DNA from: Pseudolabrys sp.
Lineage (GTDB): Bacteria; Pseudomonadota; Alphaproteobacteria; Rhizobiales; Xanthobacteraceae
Assembly (NCBI GenBank): GCA_019246455.1
Contig: JAFAQJ010000306.1
Span: 1-5,557, forward strand
Reading direction: 5' to 3'
DNA: 5,557 bases
Position 1 is the stretch's first letter; the number at the start of each line of letters is the position of its first letter. Positions 1-5,557 of this stretch are shown piece after piece. A program made the translations under genes and the position numbers. The notes beneath the pieces were generated by a model, which saw only the letters and a program-made list of their open reading frames with translations, was not told the origin of the DNA and ran no database searches.

Positions 1-587
1 GCGGGCAGGCACGCCGACGCCATCACCGCCTCCGCCGAAAGATTGGTGCGGGTGAAGACGTGCAGTTGCCCCGTCTGCACGTTGGTCGCGGCGACGAACA
101 ATTCGCGCTCGCCTGCGCGCAGCCCATTAAAGTCGACAAAGCGCTCGATCAGGTCCTTGAGCGGATTGATGTTCAGCGGGTTGAGATCGTACGGCGAAAA
201 GAACCCCGACCACGCGGAGAGCCAGGTCTGCGCCGGTGACGAGCCGCTCGGCAGCAGCGAGAACAGCCGGTCCATCACCGCGCGCTGCACAGCGGGCAAG
301 TCACCGCCGACGCTTACCGCGCGCCAGAAATCGTCGAGCCGCTTGCGAGCTTCGTCAGAGCCGCCGCGCGCCAAGCCGTCCGCGAGCATCACGGCGTTGA
401 CCGCGCCGGCGGATGTTCCCGAAATGCCATCGACCGTCAGCCGGCCATCGTCTAGCAGTTGGTCGAGCACGCCCCAAGTGAAGGCGCCGTGCGCGCCGCC
501 GCCTTGCAGCGCCAGATTGATGCGCTTGGTCGCGCCCGCGCCGGGCCGCTCGCCGCCTTTGAACGCCCTCGCGAGGAGCGAGATCAC
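1..587 (-). CDS. Patatin-like phospholipase family protein (partial, C-terminus beyond the left edge)
   Basis: This is a serine acyl hydrolase of the bacterial patatin/RssA-like group, expected to cleave acyl esters with a Ser-Asp dyad. The visible 195 residues begin at a GTG codon (585-587). They show the glycine-rich oxyanion-hole motif GGGAHG at residues 29-34 and the nucleophile elbow GTSAG at 57-61, with Ser59 as nucleophile. Further on come the family-typical stretches YDLNPLNINPLKDL and LFVAATNVQTGQLHVF. The catalytic Asp (DGG/DGA motif) should lie just past the edge, so catalytic competence cannot be confirmed. No signal peptide or membrane segment is seen in the N-terminus, suggesting a cytoplasmic or peripheral enzyme. 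The GTG start overlaps the bdhA stop by 4 bases (GTGA), so the two are probably translationally coupled. The next in-frame ATG is residue 67, beyond the nucleophile, which supports the GTG start. The native substrate is unknown. A role with PHB granules or 3-hydroxybutyrate oligomers is only an inference from bdhA. Confidence 0.9.
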   Translation of the reverse strand, partial: MISLLARAFKGGERPGAGATKRINLALQGGGAHGAFTWGVLDQLLDDGRLTVDGISGTSAGAVNAVMLADGLARGGSDEARKRLDDFWRAVSVGGDLPAVQRAVMDRLFSLLPSGSSPAQTWLSAWSGFFSPYDLNPLNINPLKDLIERFVDFNGLRAGERELFVAATNVQTGQLHVFTRTNLSAEAVMASACLP

Positions 588-1363
588 TGCGCCGTCCAGC
601 CGCCGTCAATCGAATAGGCGGACCCCGTGATAGTCGAGGCGGCGGCGCCCGCCAGGAACACCGCGAGCGCGCCGATCCCTTCCGGTGTCGAGAACTGGTG
701 CATGGGCTGCTTCTCCGACAACAGCGCGATCTTCGCCTGTTCGACGGTTTGTCCGCTCTGTTGCGCGCGCGCTTCGATCTGTTTCTGCACCAGTGGCGTG
801 AGCACCCACCCGGGGCAGATCGCATTGCAGGTGATGCCGGAGTTCGCCGTCTCGATTGACGCGACTTTGGTGAGGCCGACAAGCCCGTGCTTCGCGGCGA
901 CGTAGGCGCCCTTCTCGCCGCTCGCGACCAAGCCATGCGCCGACGCGATGTTGATGATGCGGCCCCATTTGCGCGCCTTCATGCCGGGGATCGCGGCGCG
1001 CATCGTGTGGAACGACGACGACAGGTTGATCGCGATCACCGCGTCCCACTTGTCGATCGGGAAATCCTCGATCTTGGCGACGTGCTGGATGCCGGCGTTG
1101 TTGACCAGGATGTCGAGCGAGCCGAACTCCTTTTCGGTCGCTTTCACCAACGCGGCGATCTCGGCTGGCTTCGACATGTCGGCGCCGTTGTAGCGCGCCT
1201 TGACGCCGAACTCTTTTTCGAGCCCGGCACGCAATTGCTCAATCGCCGCCGCCTCACCGAAGCCGTTGAGCATCACGTTGACGCTTTGCGCGGCGAATGC
1301 CCGCGCGATCGCAAGCCCGATACCGGAGGTCGAGCCGGTGACGAGGGCAGCCTTGCCTTTCAT
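584..1363 (-). CDS. bdhA: D-3-hydroxybutyrate dehydrogenase (SDR family)
   Basis: This cytoplasmic NAD-dependent short-chain dehydrogenase interconverts D-3-hydroxybutyrate and acetoacetate, the step that feeds PHB breakdown products into central metabolism. At 259 residues it has the usual family length. The cofactor motif TGSTSGIG is at residues 9-16 and NNAG at 88-91. The catalytic set is Asn113, Ser141, Tyr154 and Lys158 (YVAAK). What separates it from generic SDRs is the hydroxybutyrate pocket known from the Pseudomonas fragi enzyme: Gln93, His143, Lys151 and Gln195 all sit in equivalent places, as do Trp186 (PGW) and Trp256 (DGGW). The ATG has a good Shine-Dalgarno sequence (GAGG, five bases upstream). 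It is the first gene of a leftward unit with a patatin-like hydrolase, whose start overlaps its stop. A PhaR-like inverted repeat lies about 50 bases upstream. No irregularities are visible, and other substrate specificity is unlikely. Confidence 0.95.
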   Translation of the reverse strand: MKGKAALVTGSTSGIGLAIARAFAAQSVNVMLNGFGEAAAIEQLRAGLEKEFGVKARYNGADMSKPAEIAALVKATEKEFGSLDILVNNAGIQHVAKIEDFPIDKWDAVIAINLSSSFHTMRAAIPGMKARKWGRIINIASAHGLVASGEKGAYVAAKHGLVGLTKVASIETANSGITCNAICPGWVLTPLVQKQIEARAQQSGQTVEQAKIALLSEKQPMHQFSTPEGIGALAVFLAGAAASTITGSAYSIDGGWTAQ

Positions 1364-1368
1364 GAAAA

Positions 1369-1372
1369 CCTC
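1369..1372 (-). promoter_or_regulatory. Shine-Dalgarno sequence of bdhA
   Basis: GAGG on the minus strand, five bases before the ATG at 1361-1363, matches the anti-Shine-Dalgarno core and supports that start codon. Confidence 0.6.
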
Positions 1373-1407
1373 GCCAAATGCCGGAATTTTCGGCCGGGAC
1401 CGTGCTC

Positions 1408-1440
1408 TTATTTTTATTGCGGTGCAATATATATTTGTAC
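1408..1440. promoter_or_regulatory. AT-rich divergent promoter region of bdhA and zur
   Basis: In a GC-rich background this patch is almost entirely A/T and sits between two divergent genes, where both promoters are expected. AATATATATT (1426-1435) is self-complementary. It offers a TATATT -10-like hexamer on the plus strand (1430-1435, towards zur) and one on the minus strand (towards bdhA). The matching -35 elements are poor on both strands (CTTATT at 1407-1412 for zur; TGCTGA for bdhA), so the exact promoters are not assigned. The inverted repeat at 1415-1429 overlaps this region and would lie within or just next to either promoter. No convincing Zur box was found, so autoregulation of zur is not supported by sequence. 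Confidence 0.4.
1415..1429. promoter_or_regulatory. Perfect inverted repeat, candidate PhaR-type operator
   Basis: TATTGC-GGT-GCAATA has six-base perfect arms around a three-base spacer. The core TTGC-N3-GCAA is the layout I recall for sites of PhaR, the alphaproteobacterial regulator of PHB synthesis and granule genes. Its position upstream of bdhA, a PHB-cycle gene, makes that assignment plausible. The palindrome is seen directly; the PhaR link is from memory plus context. It might instead be an operator for another dimeric regulator acting on zur. Confidence 0.5.
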
Positions 1441-1474
1441 GGAGCAGATCAGCATTTCGCGGTAGGCAGTCGTC

Positions 1475-1981
1475 ATGAGAAAAGCCACAGAGCGAGCATC
1501 GTCACGCGCGATCTTTCACGCGCCGGGTCATGACCACACGCGATGCTCGAGCGATGCGATGGCGCAGGCCGAGGCGGTCTGCACCAGGCGGGCGCAGCGT
1601 CTCACGCCGATCCGCCGCCGCGTTCTGGAAGCGCTGCTGGCGAGCCACGCGCCGCTTGGCGCCTACGAATTGATCGACAAGCTCGGCCGGCGTGGCGCCA
1701 AACCCGCGCCGATTACGATCTATCGCGCGCTCGATTTCCTACGCGACAACGGGCTTGTTCATCGCATCGAGAGCCGCAACGCCTTCGTCGCTTGCGCGCA
1801 CAATCATGACAGCGGTGCGCCGGTGGTCTTCCTGATTTGCGACCGCTGCGGCTCGGTCGGCGAGGCTGCGGGCGGCTCGGTGTCGGATAGCATCAAAACT
1901 GCCGCGCGAGCCGCAGGATTTGCCCCGAAGACGCCCGTCATTGAAATTACAGGCGTTTGCGCGCATTGCCGCGTCGCCTGA
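1475..1981 (+). CDS. zur: Fur-family zinc uptake regulator (Zur)
   Basis: This is a metal-dependent repressor of the Fur family that binds DNA as a dimer when loaded with zinc and typically shuts off zinc import genes. Residues about 29-100 form the winged-helix domain (RLTPIRRRVLEAL, then ITIYRALDFLRDNGLVHRIES), close to E. coli Zur in wording. The structural zinc site is intact: Cys122-x2-Cys125 and Cys162-x2-Cys165. Candidate regulatory-site ligands are His96, Cys107, His109/His111 and Glu130, aligning with His77, Cys88, His96 and Glu111 of E. coli Zur. The Cys at 107 favours Zur over Fur or PerR. The ATG at 1475 has only a weak ribosome site (TAGG, eight bases upstream). An alternative ATG at 1558 would remove the N-terminal H15-x3-H19-x-H21-x2-C24 motif, which resembles the HDHxRC start I remember from alphaproteobacterial homologues, so 1475 is preferred. 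No znuABC genes are in view. It diverges from bdhA and precedes ispG by 64 bases. Confidence 0.88.
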   Translation: MRKATERASSRAIFHAPGHDHTRCSSDAMAQAEAVCTRRAQRLTPIRRRVLEALLASHAPLGAYELIDKLGRRGAKPAPITIYRALDFLRDNGLVHRIESRNAFVACAHNHDSGAPVVFLICDRCGSVGEAAGGSVSDSIKTAARAAGFAPKTPVIEITGVCAHCRVA

Positions 1982-1988
1982 TGTCATA

Positions 1989-2002
1989 AAAGTTGCAACT
2001 TT
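1989..2002. promoter_or_regulatory. Perfect 14-bp palindrome between zur and ispG
   Basis: AAAGTTGCAACTTT is exactly self-complementary, begins eight bases after the zur stop codon and lies 43 bases before the ispG start. Without a spacer it would make only a short, weak RNA stem and no T-run follows, so an operator for a dimeric regulator (compact MarR-like sites look similar) fits better than a terminator. It overlaps TTGCAA, a -35-like hexamer. The regulator is unknown. Confidence 0.4.
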
Positions 2003-2022
2003 CCGGCCACTTGCGATGTTAA
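1993..2022 (+). promoter_or_regulatory. Weak candidate promoter for ispG
   Basis: TTGCAA (1993-1998) resembles a -35 box. Weak -10-like hexamers follow: GATGTT after 16 bases, or TGTTAA after 18. Each -10 matches the sigma-70 consensus at about half its positions, so this is tentative; ispG may simply be co-transcribed with zur. A protein on the overlapping palindrome would cover the -35. Confidence 0.25.
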
Positions 2023-2031
2023 AAGGTGCCC

Positions 2032-2035
2032 GAGG
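2032..2035 (+). promoter_or_regulatory. Shine-Dalgarno sequence of ispG
   Basis: GAGG, ten bases before the ATG at 2046, is somewhat far but acceptable. It supports the start that gives the family-typical N-terminus. Confidence 0.45.
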
Positions 2036-2045
2036 TTAGAGTTTC

Positions 2046-3278
<1,233 letters not shown>

Positions 3279-3324
3279 GCTAGAGCCAGCCGCCGTCGCT
3301 TTCGCGGCGATTGGCGAGGCTAGC
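3279..3324 (+). terminator. Candidate hairpin terminator of ispG inside the end of the antiporter gene
   Basis: Directly after the ispG stop, positions 3285-3315 can fold into a stem of about eleven pairs: GCCAG with TTGGC, then CGCCG with CGGCG, with one C/A mismatch, two G-T wobbles and an apical CGCTTTC region. An outer GCTAG (3279-3283) pairs with CTAGC (3320-3324). A competing perfect palindrome, GAGGCTAGCCTC, spans 3316-3327. No T-run follows, so this is not a classical intrinsic terminator. It could act as a Rho-assisted end or protect the mRNA 3' end. High GC makes chance hairpins common. Confidence 0.3.
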
Positions 3325-4887
3325 CTCCTCAAGATCGAGCTCGTATTCGATCCGTCGCCGCGCTTCGTCGGTGATCTTGCCATCGCGCAACAGCTCATAG
3401 ATGAAGTCGCGCTCGACGTTGATCAGGTCCTGCTTGAGCTCGGCGGTTTGCCGGCGGTGCGCGAGACCGTCCTCCATGTCGTCGGGCAGCTGTCCGATGC
3501 GACTGACGTGGCGGATTCGCAAGTGCTCGACGACGTCTTTTGGCAACTTCTTGCGGCCGATGATCTTTTCCAGACGCTTGAGAGCAATGCCAAGCGCCTG
3601 CCGCCGGACCTTGATCTCGACTTTTTGCTCGTGCCGCCGCTCATTGAGCCCTGCCTTTGACAGCCCGAGCGAGCGCGCGACTGTCGGCAGGACAAGGCCT
3701 TGCCCAATGATCGTCACCACGATGACGCCGAAGGTCACGAACAGAATGAGATCGCGATGCGGGAAAGGTGCCCCGCTGGCAATGGTATAGGGAATGGCGA
3801 GCGCAACGGCGAGCGAGTCGACGCCGCGCAAGCCGGTGAAGGCGATGAAAAACGTCGTCCGCCACGTCGGCGACGGGTCGCGCTTGGCGAGTGCCGGCGA
3901 CAGCCACCGCGGCAGGTAGGTGGCAGGAAATACCCAGACGTAGCGCGCGGCAATGACGATTGCCGTCATCCATATGGTCGCGCCAACCAGCTCAGCGACT
4001 ACGAAATTATGCGACTGTTCGACCAGCACGCGCGTTTCGAGGCCGGTCACGAGAAATACGACGCCTTCAATCAGGTAAACCAGCAAATCCCAAAAGAAGA
4101 TGCCTTGCAGCCGCGTCGCCGACGGGATCAATCGCGGTCCGATCCAGCTCACATAGAGGCCGCACGACACCGTCGCGAGCACGCCCGATCCGCCCAGCTC
4201 ATATGGCACCCAAAAGGCGAGAAAGGGCGTCATCAACGACAGCGTGATTTCGACGCGAGGTTCTTGCGCCCAGTGGCGCAGTCGCAGGCTGAGCCAGCCG
4301 ACGGCAACGCCATAGATCAATTCGCCCACCACGATCAGGACGAAGGTTCCGGCGGCATGGCTTAGCGAAAACGTGCTGGTGCTGACGGCGACGACCGCGA
4401 AACGGTAGAGGACCAGAGCGGTCGCGTCGTTTGCCAGTCCTTCGCCTTCGAGGACCACGACGAGCCGGCGCGGCAAGCCCATCTTTCGTGCAATCGCGAG
4501 CGGTGCCACCACATCGGTTGGTGAAATAATGGCGCCGAGCAGGAAGCCGACGGCCCATTCGAAGCCGAGAATGTAGTGAGCGGCGGCAGCGACGGCGCAG
4601 GTCGTGAAGATCACGCAACCGAACGCCAGCAGAAAAATCGGCCGCAGGTTGAAGCGGAAATCGCGCCAGCTCATCGAGACGCCGGCCGAGTAGATCAGCG
4701 GCGGCAAGATCAGCAGCAGCACGACCTCGGGCGCAAGCTCGATGCGGGGCAGACCGGGTATGAAGGCGATGGCGGTGCCGGCGATCACCAGCAGGATCGA
4801 GGGGGCCATCCGCAGTCTTTTAGCCAGCACGGCGACACCGGCCAGCACGGCCAGCATGAATAGAAAGGTCTGGAACGTGGCCGCCAT
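3280..4887 (-). CDS. Na+(K+)/H+ antiporter, CPA1 (NhaP-like) family
   Basis: This is an inner-membrane monovalent cation/proton antiporter, expected to exchange Na+ or K+ for H+ in pH and salt homeostasis. The 535-residue length is usual for the bacterial CPA1 group. Residues 1 to about 410 contain around twelve hydrophobic segments. Transport motifs are intact: ISPTDVVAPLA with Thr124-Asp125 at the helix break, LEGEGLANDATALVLY with the Asn153-Asp154 pair typical of electroneutral CPA1 exchangers, and FTGLRGVDSLAVALAIP with Arg354. Residues about 415-535 form a charged cytoplasmic tail (VERDFIYELLRDGKITDEARRRIEYELD) that is probably helical and regulatory. The ATG at 4885-4887 follows the DUF1345 stop after four bases (CGCG) and has no clear Shine-Dalgarno sequence, so translation may depend on reinitiation. 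An internal ATG at residue 11 would cut into the first helix and is less likely. Na+ versus K+ preference cannot be told from sequence. Confidence 0.93.
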   Translation of the reverse strand: MAATFQTFLFMLAVLAGVAVLAKRLRMAPSILLVIAGTAIAFIPGLPRIELAPEVVLLLILPPLIYSAGVSMSWRDFRFNLRPIFLLAFGCVIFTTCAVAAAAHYILGFEWAVGFLLGAIISPTDVVAPLAIARKMGLPRRLVVVLEGEGLANDATALVLYRFAVVAVSTSTFSLSHAAGTFVLIVVGELIYGVAVGWLSLRLRHWAQEPRVEITLSLMTPFLAFWVPYELGGSGVLATVSCGLYVSWIGPRLIPSATRLQGIFFWDLLVYLIEGVVFLVTGLETRVLVEQSHNFVVAELVGATIWMTAIVIAARYVWVFPATYLPRWLSPALAKRDPSPTWRTTFFIAFTGLRGVDSLAVALAIPYTIASGAPFPHRDLILFVTFGVIVVTIIGQGLVLPTVARSLGLSKAGLNERRHEQKVEIKVRRQALGIALKRLEKIIGRKKLPKDVVEHLRIRHVSRIGQLPDDMEDGLAHRRQTAELKQDLINVERDFIYELLRDGKITDEARRRIEYELDLEEASLANRRESDGGWL

Positions 4888-4891
4888 CGCG

Positions 4892-5557
4892 TCAGATCAC
4901 GTTGGAAACCAGATTGATCGAAAGCGCCAGGATGCCGAGGTTGAAGAAAAACGACAACGCGCCGTGCATCAGCGCGATGCGGCGCACCGATCGACTGGTG
5001 ATTTGCACGTCGGACACCTGCGAGGTCATCGCGATCACCAGGGAGAAATAAAGAAAATCCCAATAATCCGGCGGCCGGTCGCCGGGAAATTTGAGCCCGC
5101 CCCTCTCGCGGTCGCGCCCCTGGCCGTAATATTCATGGGCGTAATGCAGCGCGAAGATCGTGTGCACGAAGGCCCAAGACAAGAAGATGGTTAGGATCGC
5201 CAACGCGACGTGGACATCAGGAAGAGTTTCTTTTTCAAGGCCACCCAACTCCGCCACGATGGCGCCGAGCGCCGCGAGCGCCGCCGCGCAACTCAGGATC
5301 AGCAATGCGATGGCGCCCTGATCTTCCTCGGCGGCGCGGGTGCGGATGTGATCGACGCCTCTTTTGCTGCCCACCACGATATGCACCAGCACGAGATAGA
5401 GAAGGGCGAAAGCATCCCAGCTCGTAAGCAACTTGGTCGGCATGCGCCATCGAATGTCGGGCAACGCAAGCAGCAACGCGAGGATGGCGAGTCCAACGAG
5501 GAAGGCGATGAGCAAACGCCCATGCAAGTGCGCGAACTGTCGAAGTATCGAGCGCGG
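4892..5557 (-). CDS. DUF1345 family inner-membrane protein (N-terminus at or beyond the right edge)
   Basis: This is a member of the uncharacterised DUF1345 membrane family (PF07077, from memory). No biochemical function is established. Numbering from a TTG codon at 5525-5527, hydrophobic segments lie near residues 5-22, 38-53, 71-94, 106-127, 155-170 and 184-206. The signature block is GLKFPGDRPPDYWDFLYFSLVIAMTSQVSDV read in two parts: GLKFPGDRPPDYWDFLYFS (144-162) and LVIAMTSQVSDVQITSR (163-179). FALHYAHEYY (125-134) is also family-like. The frame is open to the edge: ten codons upstream of TTG read PRSILRQFAH, a basic stretch like the usual start of this family. No Shine-Dalgarno sequence precedes TTG, and no ATG or GTG occurs in those codons, so the true start is probably just outside the window. 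The antiporter gene begins four bases after its stop, indicating one transcript. A role in ion or pH homeostasis is inferred only from that neighbour. Confidence 0.88.
   Translation of the reverse strand, partial: PRSILRQFAHLHGRLLIAFLVGLAILALLLALPDIRWRMPTKLLTSWDAFALLYLVLVHIVVGSKRGVDHIRTRAAEEDQGAIALLILSCAAALAALGAIVAELGGLEKETLPDVHVALAILTIFLSWAFVHTIFALHYAHEYYGQGRDRERGGLKFPGDRPPDYWDFLYFSLVIAMTSQVSDVQITSRSVRRIALMHGALSFFFNLGILALSINLVSNVI

Noticed and set aside
43..630. Plus-strand open frame of 195 codons
   Set aside because: It runs antisense through the patatin gene; composition is Ser/Arg/Pro-rich as expected of a GC-rich shadow frame, while the opposite strand carries clear GGGAHG and GTSAG motifs.
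355..936. Minus-strand open frame of 193 codons
   Set aside because: It overlaps both bdhA and the patatin gene in another frame, is Arg/Ala/Ser-rich and resembles no family.
1381..1399. Hairpin in the bdhA leader (GCCG/CGGC around AAAATTC)
   Set aside because: The stem is only about four pairs, too weak for an attenuator or riboswitch claim.
1403..1446. TGCTC (1403-1407) and GAGCA (1442-1446) as a long-range inverted repeat
   Set aside because: Five-base arms 34 bases apart are expected by chance; they do not improve the central palindrome.
887..1465. Plus-strand open frame of 192 codons crossing the bdhA start region
   Set aside because: It is antisense to bdhA and its promoter region; the residue content is that of a reverse-complement shadow and there is no domain.
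1364..1474. Zur box controlling zur itself
   Set aside because: No match to the ATGTTAT-type inverted repeat of alphaproteobacterial Zur sites was found; the AT-rich palindrome AATATATATT alone is not enough.
1989..2002. AAAGTTGCAACTTT as an intrinsic terminator of zur
   Set aside because: It has no loop bases, would leave a weak A/T-rich stem, and is followed by CCGG rather than a T-run; an operator fits better.
3700..4365. Plus-strand open frame of 221 codons
   Set aside because: It is antisense to the antiporter; the strongly hydrophilic Arg/Asp/Gln content is the mirror of hydrophobic membrane codons.

Overview
The window is a GC-rich stretch of bacterial chromosome that reads as an alphaproteobacterium, most likely in the Hyphomicrobiales (Bradyrhizobium/Rhodopseudomonas-like). 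This rests on recognisable protein families and on codon and start-codon style; no database search was possible. Coding density is very high. There are six genes, two of them cut by the window edges. I see no RNA genes, mobile elements, CRISPR arrays or foreign-looking segments.

Left block (1-1363, minus strand): a two-gene unit. bdhA encodes a D-3-hydroxybutyrate dehydrogenase with its complete catalytic and substrate-binding residue set. Its stop codon overlaps by 4 bases the GTG start of a patatin-like phospholipase that runs off the left edge. This points to polyhydroxybutyrate (PHB)/ketone-body metabolism.

Divergent control region (1364-1474): an unusually AT-rich patch containing a perfect 15-bp inverted repeat, TATTGC-GGT-GCAATA. 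It resembles the TTGC-N3-GCAA operators associated with the PHB regulator PhaR. It lies between bdhA and a rightward Fur-family gene whose sequence fits the zinc regulator Zur and which carries a His/Cys-rich N-terminus.

Centre (1475-3278, plus strand): zur is followed after 64 bases by ispG, the [4Fe-4S] enzyme of the methylerythritol phosphate isoprenoid pathway. The gap holds a perfect 14-bp palindrome, AAAGTTGCAACTTT, overlapping a weak -35-like sequence, so ispG may have its own regulated promoter.

Right block (3280-5557, minus strand): a DUF1345 membrane protein (N-terminus at or beyond the right edge) is followed after 4 bases by a CPA1-type Na+(K+)/H+ antiporter, apparently as one transcript. 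The antiporter ends 1 base from the end of ispG, tail to tail. The only candidate ispG terminator is a strong hairpin inside the antiporter's last codons.

Overall this is mostly ordinary housekeeping sequence. The items worth following up are the PhaR-like operator with the coupled bdhA-patatin pair, the palindrome before ispG, and the antiporter/DUF1345 pairing. I found no convincing evidence of a wholly new system.
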